A stretch of DNA of 64,000 nucleotides from an uncultured Candidatus Saccharibacteria bacterium (GCA_937898545.1 CALEJV010000002.1:1-64000); one strand, 5' to 3'. Positions 51,483-60,269 are shown, counted from the stretch's first letter. Translations and numbers: made by a program. Notes: generated by a model from the sequence alone, not told the origin.

Positions 51483-52055
51483 ATGCCCATCCATAACCCT
51501 GCCGACTATCCCGCTATCATCGCGCGCCTCAAAGCCAAGCTAGCCAAAAAGGGTGTCGTGATGGGGCCAACGCTCAGCGAAGCAGACATTACTGCCTTCG
51601 AAACTGCCTGCAACACGCGCTTGCCCGAGGCTTATCGACTCTTTCTCCAGCAGGTAGGCGATGGTTGCCAAGATATTCGGCAGCCTAGTGGCATCTCTAT
51701 CTATGGCCTCAAACGACTGGCTGATACCGAGGTAAAGGACCTCTCGCGCAGTGTGACGATCGACGAGTACTGGCTCTGGGAGGAAGAAGAGGATGAGGCT
51801 TTGCTCACAAACGAAGCATTTGAGGAGCGGCTGGGTAACGAAGGCGTGCTGCTACTCGACCAAGGCTGTGGCGATACCTACCAGCTTATCACCTCTGGCA
51901 AATGGGCTGGCGAAGTGTGGAACTTCTGCGACGTAGGGGCTGGCCCGTGCTGCGAGCGCCAGGACTTTCTTGGCTGGCTGGAGCTGTGGGTCGATAGAGA
52001 CTTTGACGCAGACTTCTTCAAAGATTATGTCTATCCAGGTGATACTGCACAGTAA
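51483..52055 (+). CDS. SMI1/KNR4 (SUKH) family protein
   Basis: A 190-aa SUKH-domain protein. The N-terminal signature (LSEADITAFETACNTRLPEAYRLFLQQ region, then GDG) and C-terminal LLLDQGCGDTYQLI...GEVWNF are typical. In bacteria such proteins are common immunity factors of contact-dependent or polymorphic toxins; no toxin gene is nearby. AAGGAGG is 8 nt before the ATG. Confidence 0.82.
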   Translation: MPIHNPADYPAIIARLKAKLAKKGVVMGPTLSEADITAFETACNTRLPEAYRLFLQQVGDGCQDIRQPSGISIYGLKRLADTEVKDLSRSVTIDEYWLWEEEEDEALLTNEAFEERLGNEGVLLLDQGCGDTYQLITSGKWAGEVWNFCDVGAGPCCERQDFLGWLELWVDRDFDADFFKDYVYPGDTAQ

Positions 52056-52125
52056 TACCCCATGCCCCATAGCACGTGTCTGCGAGGGGTATTAGCTACC
52101 GCCAGGCCATGCTACACTAAGGGGT

Positions 52126-52857
52126 ATGACGAAACCATTTGTACTACTGCAGTCGCGCCCCGAGGACGAGGCGTCGGATAACGAATATCAGGCATTCTTG
52201 CACTTTGGTGGCCTCGCACCGACCGATCTTGAGCGAGTGCGCATCGAGGCGGGGCAGCGCCCCGCGCAGTCGCTTGCTGCCTATAGTGGTGTGCTGATGG
52301 GTGGTGGCCCGGCCAACTTTGCCTACGCTCCGGCCGAGAAACCCGCCGAGCAGCGCGAGTTCGAAGCCGTGATGATGCCACTGCTGCGCGAGATTATTAC
52401 CCATGATATGCCATTTCTTGGTGCTTGCCTGGGGGTTGGCGCGCTGGTGTCGGCACTGGGTGGTACGCCTAGCTTTGCGTATGGTGAGGCAATTGGTGCT
52501 GTGCCGATCACCCTCACGCCAGCGGCTAGGGATGACCCACTTCTGGCTGGCTTACCCACTACCTTCGACGGCTTCGTTGGACACAAAGAAGGGGTGCTCG
52601 AGCCACCAGCTGCCTGTACCGTCTTAGCGCGCTCGCGCAGGTGCGTGCAGATGCTGCGAGTGGGGCACAACGTGTATGCCACGCAGTTTCACCCCGAGCT
52701 CGACCCGGAGAGCCTTGCCTTGCGCGTCGATATCTATCGTCACGCTGGCTACTGTGCTCCAGATGAGGCTGATGCCCTCATTGCCAATGCCCGCCAGCAA
52801 ACCGTCACCGAACCAGTCAAGATTCTGCGCCAGTTTGTGCAGCGCTATCAGCGGTGA
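52126..52857 (+). CDS. Class I glutamine amidotransferase
   Basis: A 243-aa GMP synthase-like glutaminase: nucleophile Cys in GACLGVGAL, catalytic His/Glu in TQFHPELD, oxyanion-hole GGGP near residue 60. It stands alone without a synthetase domain, so the ammonia acceptor is unknown (such proteins often act on glutamate/glutamine conjugates). TGcTACACT (52113-52118) is 7 nt before the ATG. Confidence 0.85.
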   Translation: MTKPFVLLQSRPEDEASDNEYQAFLHFGGLAPTDLERVRIEAGQRPAQSLAAYSGVLMGGGPANFAYAPAEKPAEQREFEAVMMPLLREIITHDMPFLGACLGVGALVSALGGTPSFAYGEAIGAVPITLTPAARDDPLLAGLPTTFDGFVGHKEGVLEPPAACTVLARSRRCVQMLRVGHNVYATQFHPELDPESLALRVDIYRHAGYCAPDEADALIANARQQTVTEPVKILRQFVQRYQR

Positions 52858-53251
52858 GAGCTCTAGACTCAGTTTTATCTATATCCCGCTTGTGACACTT
52901 CCATCAAGCTATGAATGACCGATATGTGCGTTGTATCGATTGCTGAGAGCTGGATGAAAGCTAGCTAAGTGATGCAATTTACCAGAAATGTACCAGATGA
53001 AGCAGCAGGGAAGAGGTTAGCGCAGACACAAAGGATTGTAATGTATTAAAGAGCGCGTCCTGATTGTCTATTCTTGTGCATAATATACCCCTTAACCTAC
53101 ATAGGCAGTAGGCTATAGCACATAGCTTTGAGCAATAGTTGTAGCTAGATACTAGCTGTATCTTGCTTATAGTGCAATTCTATTAAATCCATCTATGAGT
53201 CTATATAGGGTATGGCCTATAGGGTATTGGTAAAAACAGAGGTAACATGAC
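52858..53251. other. 390 bp without a recognisable gene
   Basis: AT-rich, with short direct repeats of CTATAGGGTAT near 53205-53226. A 25-codon frame at about 52972 is too short to support. No terminator-like hairpin stands out. Confidence 0.4.
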
Positions 53252-53280
53252 TTGCAAATTATCAATATATCATATATGAT
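53252..53280 (+). promoter_or_regulatory. Promoter of the GGTGAT-repeat gene
   Basis: TTGCAA at 53252-53257, 17-bp spacer, TATGAT at 53275-53280. The ATG at 53291 is 10 nt downstream, so AAGGA at 53281 would not be transcribed fully. Confidence 0.55.
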
Positions 53281-53290
53281 AAGGAACATT

Positions 53291-53881
53291 ATGAAATTAT
53301 TTGAAAAAAGTTCAATTCCGAATTACGTACAGATTCATACTGATTCTGTTATTCCACCATCAATCAAGCGCTACGACGGTGCACATACTGCACCAGTTAG
53401 CCTGGCAACTGACATACGTCTAGAAGGTGAGGGGCCCAAGCAGTGCCTAGTGGTAGATACCGTCCATACGACGCAGGGCAGTTATATGGATTTTGTCGAT
53501 CGGCGCATTGTGCCAACATGTGATTTTGCAGCTACTGCGTTGCCTGGTATGACAAGCGAGCTGTGTGGCTGGGTGGGCGAAGGTGATGGTGATGGTGATG
53601 GTGATGGTGATGGTGATGGTGATGGTGATGGTGATGGAGTAGTAAATGTCCTCGCACTTATTCGGCCGGTTGACGTTGCAAAGAGAGGTATGGTTAATGA
53701 GCGGCACAACCCAGAGGTAGTGCGCGCACGGCACATTGGTAAGCTCGCTGCTATGGCAATGGCCCAGTACCTGCTCCTTGACAAGCAGGCTAAGGCAGAT
53801 ATGACCTTTGACACGAAAACACTGCAAAAAACCATGAACAAGCATAAAAAGCGTGGTGACGTAGCAATACTCCTGCCGTAA
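53291..53881 (+). CDS. Unknown 196-aa protein with Gly-Asp repeat
   Basis: No family recognised. The middle is a run of about ten Gly-Asp pairs encoded by a GGTGAT microsatellite, between two ordinary-looking halves (GPKQCLVVDTVHTTQGSYMD and RHIGKLAAMAMAQYLLLD). Repeated DGDGDG could bind calcium as in EF-hand-like loops. No signal peptide. The start at 53291 is favoured by the promoter over earlier in-frame codons at 53252. Its intergenic setting suggests an accessory gene. Confidence 0.65.
   Translation: MKLFEKSSIPNYVQIHTDSVIPPSIKRYDGAHTAPVSLATDIRLEGEGPKQCLVVDTVHTTQGSYMDFVDRRIVPTCDFAATALPGMTSELCGWVGEGDGDGDGDGDGDGDGDGDGVVNVLALIRPVDVAKRGMVNERHNPEVVRARHIGKLAAMAMAQYLLLDKQAKADMTFDTKTLQKTMNKHKKRGDVAILLP
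53582..53635 (+). repeat. (GGTGAT)9 in-frame microsatellite
   Basis: Nine exact copies of a hexamer encoding Gly-Asp. Copy-number change would lengthen or shorten the acidic linker without frameshift. Confidence 0.95.
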
Positions 53882-53938
53882 GCTCATGCCTCGCAAGGGG
53901 TATAGTTACGCTATATTACAAGCCTGTGGAAACATAAG

Positions 53939-53966
53939 AAGCTCGGTCGTTTATACGAGCTTTTTT
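53939..53966 (+). terminator. Terminator of the Gly-Asp repeat gene
   Basis: AAGCTCG and CGAGCTT around a 10-nt loop, followed by TTTTT. Confidence 0.75.
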
Positions 53967-54092
53967 GCTTTTGGCAGTGGCCGAAGCATTGCTACTCGCG
54001 GAGAGATCAAACTGCCATGCTTAGCTACTATTGATTGAGAAAATAATCTTCACGTAGATACCCTGCCACCCACCGATAGGATAGGGGCGCCC

Positions 54093-54467
54093 CTATGCAG
54101 CAGCATGACACACCGCCTCAATGTTATGCCCGTTTGGGTCGATGAGGAAGGCACCATAATAGTCTGGATGATAGATCGCCCGCACGCCTGGTGCACCATT
54201 GTCCTGTGCTCCTGCTGCTAGGCCAGCCGCATAGAACGCATCAACTGCTGCCCGCGACGGTGCAGCAAAAGCAAAGTGTAGTGGCGATGATGGCTCGCCT
54301 TGCCCAAGCCAAAATATCCCGGTGTGTTGCGTCTGGTCTGGATTACTAAAGCCCACGCCATATGATTCGTCAATTGTCTTGGCATAGCCCAGTGGTGCCA
54401 ATACCGCTTCATAAAAGGCCTTGCTTGCTTCAATGTCTTTAACGATGATGCCGAAGTGGTCGATCAT
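54093..54467 (-). CDS. VOC (glyoxalase/dioxygenase) family protein
   Basis: A 124-aa VOC-fold protein: MIDHFGIIVKDIEASKAFYEAVL start, GFSNPDQ and the late DPNGHNIEAVCH motif; metal-ligand positions His (residue 4) and Glu (NIEAV) are present. AAGGAGG lies just before the ATG at 54467, rejecting the longer frame. It follows the WYL regulator gene on the same strand with its own TATACT promoter. Related small VOC proteins include antibiotic-binding and lyase enzymes; specificity unknown. Confidence 0.85.
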   Translation of the reverse strand: MIDHFGIIVKDIEASKAFYEAVLAPLGYAKTIDESYGVGFSNPDQTQHTGIFWLGQGEPSSPLHFAFAAPSRAAVDAFYAAGLAAGAQDNGAPGVRAIYHPDYYGAFLIDPNGHNIEAVCHAAA

Positions 54468-54574
54468 GTGGTACCTCCTTGCGATATACCGATTAGTGTA
54501 TTGTCTCTCAAGTATATGCCACAAATGATGACAGCAGTGTGTCAGTATTGATTGATGTTTTGTGTTTTTTGATA

Positions 54575-55480
54575 TCACTCTGCGCTTCGGCGCTGCGCTA
54601 CCATCGCGCGGAGCTGCGCTAGCTCATCGACGATGACACTGGGCGGGAGGTGGCAGATTGCTTCGCAGGCGATTGCGAGCTGCGGTGTATAAAAGGTAGC
54701 ACGAGTATGGTCGACATCAAGAAATGATCCGTCAAGCACCTCCGCTACCGCCAGCGTATCGTGCGCAGCATAGCGGAGTTCTACGCGCGTGTAGCCAGCG
54801 ATTGGTTGGCGCGAGAAGACAACGCTGCTCGAGTAGTCGTCACTAGTGGAGGCGTCTGGGTAAGGCCTGGGCGAGAAGCTCTCCTCTTGCGGTGAGAGGC
54901 GAATGATGCGCCGCAACTTGAAGAGACGAAAATCCTGGCGCAGCCGGCAAAACGCCCACACATACCAGCTCGCTTGCCGAAACACCAGCTGATGCGGCTC
55001 GATCACCCGCTCTGTCTGGCTATCATAGCCAATGTAGCGCATCTGCATGCAGTATTGCTCCTCGATCGCCTGCTGCAATTGCTCAATCTTGTGCTGAACT
55101 GGGTGCTCCGCCGCCCAGGGTGCAAAGTTGATAGCATACATCGGTATCGTAGACTGGTTATCTTCGGGGAGAAGCTTAGCGTGCAAGGTAGTGATCGATG
55201 ATTGACGGGCGACACTCTGGAGACCCGTCAGCGCACTCGCTAGATGTTGCTTGTCGGTAGTGGAGAGAATGCGCCGATCAAGCGTGTAGTGTGGCATGAG
55301 GGCAAGCCCACCATCGCGGCCAGCCCGAGTGATGATAGGAATACCTGCCTGGTTCAGCGTCTCGATATCGCGCAAAATAGTACGCTTCGACACCTCAAAG
55401 CGATCGGCTAGTTCCTGAGCAGTGGCTTTGTCTCGCTCGCAGAGGAGCGACAGAATGGCGAGCAGGCGCTGGAGTTTCAT
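54575..55480 (-). CDS. YafY/DeoR-type HTH-WYL transcription regulator
   Basis: A 301-aa regulator: N-terminal winged HTH (RLLAILSLLCERDKATAQELADRFEVSKRTILRDIETL) and a WYL ligand-binding domain (QMRYIGYDSQTERVIEPHQLVFRQASWYVWAFCRLR), with a WCX-like C-terminal extension. WYL regulators sense nucleic acids or small ligands and can repress defence or metabolic genes. The downstream VOC gene is the probable target. Start at 55480; AAGGTT lies upstream. Confidence 0.9.
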   Translation of the reverse strand: MKLQRLLAILSLLCERDKATAQELADRFEVSKRTILRDIETLNQAGIPIITRAGRDGGLALMPHYTLDRRILSTTDKQHLASALTGLQSVARQSSITTLHAKLLPEDNQSTIPMYAINFAPWAAEHPVQHKIEQLQQAIEEQYCMQMRYIGYDSQTERVIEPHQLVFRQASWYVWAFCRLRQDFRLFKLRRIIRLSPQEESFSPRPYPDASTSDDYSSSVVFSRQPIAGYTRVELRYAAHDTLAVAEVLDGSFLDVDHTRATFYTPQLAIACEAICHLPPSVIVDELAQLRAMVAQRRSAE

Positions 55481-55510
55481 AATAACCTTACCAGATAATT
55501 CGTATAGCAA

Positions 55511-56011
55511 TTATATACCACTATTGTAGCAACGTATGGCTCGTTATGACAAAGAGAGATGTTTGTGAGAACAGATTATAAATAGGTCAATGGTATATAG
55601 ATAGTAGGGGTATAGGTATTATTGATAGAATATCCAGCTTGGTGTCCTATGCAGCTACTCAATAAGATAAGTGGTGACTCGGTATGTAAATTACGTGTCG
55701 CTAGGCTTATGAAATGGTTGCTTTGCGTGATGAGAGTGCTACCTTGTTTTCACTTCCTATCATCACTCGGGGTGAAAGATATAGTGGGTTGGACGGTTAT
55801 AGAGCAGTGTAAAAGCGAAAAATGACTACCTAACAGTGGTCTAGTGTCGGTAAAAAATCTCCACGACTTTTCCATACCATCCTAGACACTAGATATGGGC
55901 ACACTACATATAGCGTAGGTAGGGACAGCGCTCTTGATTACGACAGAGGTAGTGATGGTGTGCAGCATCAAAGTAGAGCTGTATTTAGCAAGTACTCCAC
56001 GCACCATATGG
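55511..56011. other. 500 bp without a supported gene
   Basis: A 67-codon frame at 55622 has no ribosome binding site or family match. TCTAGTGTC (55840) and GACACTAGA (55885) form a 9-bp inverted repeat with a 36-nt gap. The end holds TATAAT at 56012 for the next gene. Confidence 0.4.
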
Positions 56012-56052
56012 TATAATTACCTCGATAACCCCATAAACAAGGAGACAAGCAG

Positions 56053-56430
56053 ATGAGTAATTTTCCGGTAGTGCGCGTAGAGCGTGTTGATGTGCGGAAT
56101 GAGAGTGTGTCGAAAATAGATGTATGGGCACGCATCAAGAATGATTCGGACCGGCAGGTGAAGGTTGTGAGTTGGGAGTATCTAGGGAATATGCGCAATG
56201 AGTCGCACACGCTTAACCCGGGCAACACAGTAGATGTGACGCTCTACAGCGGCGCACCCAAGAATTATCCAGACCAAATGTATATCCGCTACGAAGCCGA
56301 GCACGATGGTGGCAGGCATTACTTCTTGGCGCGGCACCAGGCGAAATTTGATGAACGCTATAACAATGACACTAAGTGGTATCGGCCATCAGACTGGATG
56401 GAGTTCCAGCGCGTGGACCGCGGTAACTAG
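56053..56430 (+). CDS. Unknown 125-aa protein
   Basis: No family recognised. Beta-rich pattern (KIDVWARIKND, VKVVSWEYLGN, TVDVTLYSGAP, QMYIRYEAEHDGG) suggests a small beta-sandwich. AAGGAG lies 9 nt before the ATG; TATAAT at 56012-56017. One base after its stop the RNase H gene begins, so they are likely co-transcribed. No signal peptide. Confidence 0.7.
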   Translation: MSNFPVVRVERVDVRNESVSKIDVWARIKNDSDRQVKVVSWEYLGNMRNESHTLNPGNTVDVTLYSGAPKNYPDQMYIRYEAEHDGGRHYFLARHQAKFDERYNNDTKWYRPSDWMEFQRVDRGN

Positions 56431-56431
56431 C

Positions 56432-56872
56432 ATGGCAGCCACTCCACGCATCTTCTACACTGATGGTAGTGCCAGCCCCAATCCTGGCCCGGGTGGCTAT
56501 GCCGTCATCGAGCAGGGCAAACCCGTGGCGTTGGGCAGCGAGCCAGGCAACACGACAAACATTCGCATGGAGGGGATGGCCCTCATCGCAGCCATGCGGC
56601 TGGCTGGGGCTGAGGAATGCGAGATCCATACCGATAGCGAATTTTGGGTTAATGTCCTCACCAAGTGGGCATCTGGCTGGGCAGCCAAGGGCTGGCGCAA
56701 GAGCAGCGGGCCGATCAAGAACCTTGAGCTCGTCCAAGAAGCCTATGCGCTTTATACCACTGTGCAGCCGAAGCTCATCTGGGTACGCGGTCACAACGGC
56801 CATAAGCAAAATGAGCTCGCCGACCAATGGGCCAACCGAGCGCGAGCCGGGGAGCGGCTAGAGGAAAAATAA
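56432..56872 (+). CDS. rnhA: Ribonuclease HI
   Basis: A 146-aa RNase HI that cuts RNA in RNA-DNA hybrids. All four acidic catalytic residues are visible: Asp in YTDGSASPNPGPGG, Glu in NIRMEGMAL, Asp in IHTDSEFW and Asp in NELADQWA; WAKGWRK-like basic handle (AAKGWRKSSG) is present. The ATG at 56432 is the first that keeps the initial strand. No ribosome binding site of note, so it may depend on coupling with the preceding gene. Confidence 0.94.
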   Translation: MAATPRIFYTDGSASPNPGPGGYAVIEQGKPVALGSEPGNTTNIRMEGMALIAAMRLAGAEECEIHTDSEFWVNVLTKWASGWAAKGWRKSSGPIKNLELVQEAYALYTTVQPKLIWVRGHNGHKQNELADQWANRARAGERLEEK

Positions 56873-57027
56873 GTAGTGGTCTTTTAGCTCGAAGACATCA
56901 ACCTTGTTTATTGTAGATTTGAAGTTTAAGTACTTGTAATCTGTCTATGTTTTGGCTCTCCTTTAGCGGGGAAAAACTTGAGGTAATAGAATGTTAGAAT
57001 GTTTTGCTGGTTCTAGACTGGCAAAAT

Positions 57028-57910
57028 TTATTTATCAGACTCGAGCTCACCGAGAAGGCGCGCGTTATAGCCGAGAATTTGATTAAAACGCTCCTCTTTA
57101 GCTTCTAGATAGGCGGCATCAGCTTCTGCTTGAGTTATTGCTGCGCGTTTCTTGTCGCGTTTTGCTGTATCGACGAGGTAGCGGTGCTTAGCATAAGCAC
57201 CAGCTAGCGCAGGCTCCATAGTACGAGTTACTTCGCTGTGAAGTGACTTAGCAGCTGGCCCTATTACGCGCTCGTTATCTGGTGCGCGGGAGTTTTCCTC
57301 AAAGGCTTCGATAACATCGGACTTATCGGGGACAACGTGGTCGAGAACAGAGGCGAGTGTTGTCATATCATCAGGATCAAGGCGATACTGCTGAGAGAGT
57401 GTTTTATTTTGTGCTTTAATAAGGCATCTTAATTCGTAAGTAGTTTCTGTAACTAACTGATGACCATCGCCAATCAATTCCTTAAGCTGTTTTGTTTGTT
57501 GATGAGCACGAAAGTGTGTTAACGGACCATAGATATCGTGATCTGCGAGGAACATATTTGTTCCGGTCGCAAGGAGGGGCATCGCAAAACCGCCCAAGCC
57601 ACTGAAAATGCTGCCGAACACATCGATACTGTCCCCCTGGTTGTCGATAAAGTTATGAGTTACACCTGCTATGCAGAGACCAAGCGCAGCAGAACCTAGC
57701 ATAAATGCTCTCTCATGATCAAGTATCGATATCTGCTCGACATATGCTGGAGACACTTTGCCATTAACAATGTAACTACAGACTGCCGCCTCCGACAATT
57801 CGTCAAGTTCTTTTTGTTGGCAATTAACCCAAAACCTTTTCGGTCTTATAAAACATGCGAGAATCACGACTTTTTGGTGCGTATTCATGAGCCATTGATA
57901 GTAGTGCCAT
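57028..57910 (-). pseudogene. Membrane protein, paralogue of the 59343 gene, frameshifted
   Basis: The paralogue starts MALLSRYNYAP; here an ATG at 57910 with AAGGAA upstream starts MALLSMAHEYAP but stops after 28 codons. The following frame (VNCQQKELDELSEAAV...) aligns with the paralogue (ADCPQPLLDAVDPDAAI). One extra base in the A4-G2-T4 tract (57831-57840) explains the break; without it the protein would be about 293 aa. Two central hydrophobic helices and the shared DHxxYGPxxHxRAHxxTxQL motif follow, then a charged helical C-terminus. Function unknown. Possible phase variation or sequence error. Confidence 0.7.
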
Positions 57911-58031
57911 AGTTATTCCTTGGAAAAAATGTTTGTAAGTTGATATAAATGTGTACTTATTGTAAAGAGGAGGTCGCAGTAGTGTCAAGATATCTGTTGC
58001 AGATATAGCACATGCAGACGCTGCCTTATGC

Positions 58032-58037
58032 TATACT
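58032..58037 (+). promoter_or_regulatory. Extended -10 promoter of metK
   Basis: TATACT preceded by TGC; no clear -35. Transcription should start about 58044, just before the riboswitch. Confidence 0.5.
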
Positions 58038-58050
58038 ATTACCAATATCA

Positions 58051-58215
58051 CTAATATCCAGAGTGCGACGAGGGACTGGCCCGATGACTCGCCAGCAACC
58101 TGCTCGGGAAGCGAGTAAGGTGCTAATTCCAGCCTGTGCGCAGGAAAGATATGAGACGCGTAAGAGAGCAGCTCCTTTCTCACCTGGCATGCAGGATAAG
58201 AGAAGGGAGTTTTTT
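58051..58215 (+). ncRNA. SAM-I (S-box) riboswitch with terminator
   Basis: The aptamer (58051-58155) has GAGGGACTGGCCCGATGA, CAGCAACC, AAGGTGCTAATTCC and GAAAGAT in the S-box order, closed by P1 (CTAATATC with GATATGAG). The expression platform is CTCCTTTCTC (58172-58181) pairing with GAGAAGGGAG (58200-58209) followed by six T and the metK ATG. The terminator 3' arm contains the ribosome binding site, so SAM binding would block both transcription and translation of metK. Confidence 0.9.
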
Positions 58216-59226
58216 ATGACAGCAACTACTATAGCATCAGCACAATTCCGCACCGCCGAGAGCGTGAGCCCAGGCCACCCCGACAAGCTGTGCGACCAAA
58301 TGAGCGACGCCATCCTTGATGCTTATCTAGCCCGCGACCCACAGGCGCGCGTGGCAGTGGAAGTGTGCGGCGGCCATGGCATGGTGTTTGTGACGGGCGA
58401 AGTGACGTCGCAGGCGACGGTGGCAGTGGCACCGATTGTGCAGCGTTTGGCGGGGAATGAGGTAAAGATAATTGAGCATATTGCTCAGCAGAGCCCAGAG
58501 ATTGCTCGCGGTGTGAATGATGGCGGGGCAGGTGACCAAGGCGTGATGATCGGCTATGCTTGCAACGAAACGCCTGAGCTGCTCCCACTCGAAACAGTGC
58601 TGGCGCGGCGATTGAACCAATTTTTGTATCAACGTTGGCCCTACGATGGCAAAACGCAAGTAACACTGCGTGGCGGGCAGATAACGGCAATTGTTGCAAG
58701 CTTCCAACACGCACCAAAAGACGAATTAACAGAGGCAGTCAAGGAGTGGCTCCAGCAGCAGACGTATGTGAACACATTTTTTAAGGATAAGCAATATGAT
58801 GCACCAGTACTGCACTGTAACCCAGCAAGGGACTGGCAGATCGGTGGCTTTGCGGCTGACGCTGGCCTGACGGGACGCAAGCTCATCATCGATAATTATG
58901 GGCCACGCGTGCCGATTGGTGGTGGGGCCTTTAGCGGTAAGGATGCCACCAAGGTGGACCGCTCGGCGGCGTACATGGCGCGGCGTATTGCAGTGGATTA
59001 TCTGCGGCAGCACCACGCGCAGGAGGTGCTGGTGCGCCTGGCGTATGCAATCGGCCACGACCAGCCCGTCGAGGCGACTGCCATCATCGATGGGGTAGAG
59101 CAGCCCATCACAGGCTACGACCTCAGCCCGCATGGCATCATTACTACGCTCCAGCTCACCCAGCCCATCTACGAGTCAACCGCCCGCTGGGGGCACTTTG
59201 GCGAGGGGTTTGTGTGGGATCGGTAG
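58216..59226 (+). CDS. metK: S-adenosylmethionine synthetase
   Basis: Makes SAM from methionine and ATP. At 336 aa it is shorter than the E. coli enzyme (384). SPGHPDKLCDQ, NDGGAGDQG (P-loop-like hexapeptide) and GGGAFSGKDATKVDRSAAY are conserved. The ATG at 58216 directly follows the riboswitch T tract, with GAAGGGAG 6 nt upstream. The longer frame beginning at 58012 runs through the riboswitch and is rejected. The gene has strong feedback control by its own product. Confidence 0.96.
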   Translation: MTATTIASAQFRTAESVSPGHPDKLCDQMSDAILDAYLARDPQARVAVEVCGGHGMVFVTGEVTSQATVAVAPIVQRLAGNEVKIIEHIAQQSPEIARGVNDGGAGDQGVMIGYACNETPELLPLETVLARRLNQFLYQRWPYDGKTQVTLRGGQITAIVASFQHAPKDELTEAVKEWLQQQTYVNTFFKDKQYDAPVLHCNPARDWQIGGFAADAGLTGRKLIIDNYGPRVPIGGGAFSGKDATKVDRSAAYMARRIAVDYLRQHHAQEVLVRLAYAIGHDQPVEATAIIDGVEQPITGYDLSPHGIITTLQLTQPIYESTARWGHFGEGFVWDR

Positions 59227-59312
59227 AATGGCGAGGCTGAGCTCTTACTGGTAGAATGCGAGTATATAAATCTTATGCTATTCTTTCTACTTCCACTTCG
59301 TTGTGCCTTTCT

Positions 59313-59332
59313 AAAAGATAGTTATATCTTTT
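59313..59332. terminator. AT-rich hairpin between convergent genes
   Basis: AAAAGATA-gtta-TATCTTTT is a perfect 8-bp stem with a four-base loop between metK and the convergent paralogue. Could terminate both strands, but it is AU-rich and weak. Confidence 0.45.
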
Positions 59333-59342
59333 AAGCGAGTAG

Positions 59343-60086
59343 CTACCAAACTGTACTATGAGTAGTATCGTGCTGTTCGTAGCTCTTGTATACGGCGTCG
59401 AGATGAGGAGAGAGTGTTTCGTGCACGTCGTGCCGTAGCGCGCTATAGCCTGATGGGTCACGCAGCGCATCACTCATTTCATACTGGGCAAGGAGGGCAG
59501 ACTGGCCTGGCATAACACGGTCCACGACTTGCGCCAGTGCAGCTGTGTCGAATGGGTTGATTAGTGCGGATGAGTCTTGCTCGCTATTACGCTCGTTTAT
59601 CATATGTTGCAAGTCTCGCACTGTGCTGGTGACAGGCTGGTATTGCTCACCTATGAGATTGCGCAACTGCCGCGTCTTCCGGTGGGCACGCCAATGAGCA
59701 AATGGGCCATAGTGGCCATGATCGACCAACATAGCTCGGCCACAAACAGCAGCAGGAGTGCCAATCAGTGATACAGCAGACCCAATCGTAAAACCTGTTG
59801 CCAGTTCTTGCATTGGTGTACCGTCAAATCCATACGCGTAGGTTGCCGCAGCCATTGCACATGCACCGAGCGTAGCAATGCTTAGGCCAGCCTCCGCATA
59901 TTCTTCAGGCAGCGTTACATCTCGTTCGCCAAGCCGTGGTGGTACCTTGTGATTGCGAGTGCGAGTGTAGGCGATGGCAGCGTCTGGATCGACAGCGTCA
60001 AGCAGGGGCTGTGGGCAATCGGCCCATACATGTACTCCGTCATTTATATCCTCGGGGGCGTAGTTGTATCGAGATAGCAGTGCCAT
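59343..60086 (-). CDS. Membrane protein, intact paralogue of the 57028 gene
   Basis: A 247-aa protein starting MALLSRYNYAPEDIN with GAGAGGAG upstream. Two hydrophobic helices about 75-125 (SIATLGACAMAAATYAYG and GFTIGSAVSLIGTPAAV), then DHGHYGPFAHWRAHRKTRQL and a helical soluble C-terminus. The paralogue on the other side of metK shares both the motif and layout. No known family was recognised. Confidence 0.75.
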   Translation of the reverse strand: MALLSRYNYAPEDINDGVHVWADCPQPLLDAVDPDAAIAYTRTRNHKVPPRLGERDVTLPEEYAEAGLSIATLGACAMAAATYAYGFDGTPMQELATGFTIGSAVSLIGTPAAVCGRAMLVDHGHYGPFAHWRAHRKTRQLRNLIGEQYQPVTSTVRDLQHMINERNSEQDSSALINPFDTAALAQVVDRVMPGQSALLAQYEMSDALRDPSGYSALRHDVHETLSPHLDAVYKSYEQHDTTHSTVW

Positions 60087-60233
60087 ATGTCTCTCCTCTC
60101 GCTTAAATAAGTAATGTATCTATGGTAGAAGGGTGTTGCTGCAATGTCAAGGTTGTGGATTTGTGAGTGAAATAGGTGTTAACGTGTTTTTGTTAATGAT
60201 GAGTTGCCTATATATAGAGAACATACACATACT

Positions 60234-60262
60234 TTGCCTCTCACCCCACAACCTTGTATACT
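60234..60262 (+). promoter_or_regulatory. Leaderless promoter of the Pif1-like helicase
   Basis: TTGCCT at 60234-60239, 17-bp spacer, TATACT at 60257-60262; ATG 7 nt downstream. Confidence 0.65.
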
Positions 60263-60269
60263 AGAGCCT

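Noticed and set aside
55622..55825. 67-codon frame starting MIEYPAWCP
   Set aside because: No ribosome binding site, no promoter at the leaderless distance and no recognisable pattern; codon use unlike neighbouring genes.
58012..58215. N-terminal extension of MetK in an upstream frame
   Set aside because: This stretch is the promoter and SAM-I riboswitch; MetK proteins start near the SPGHPDK motif as from 58216.
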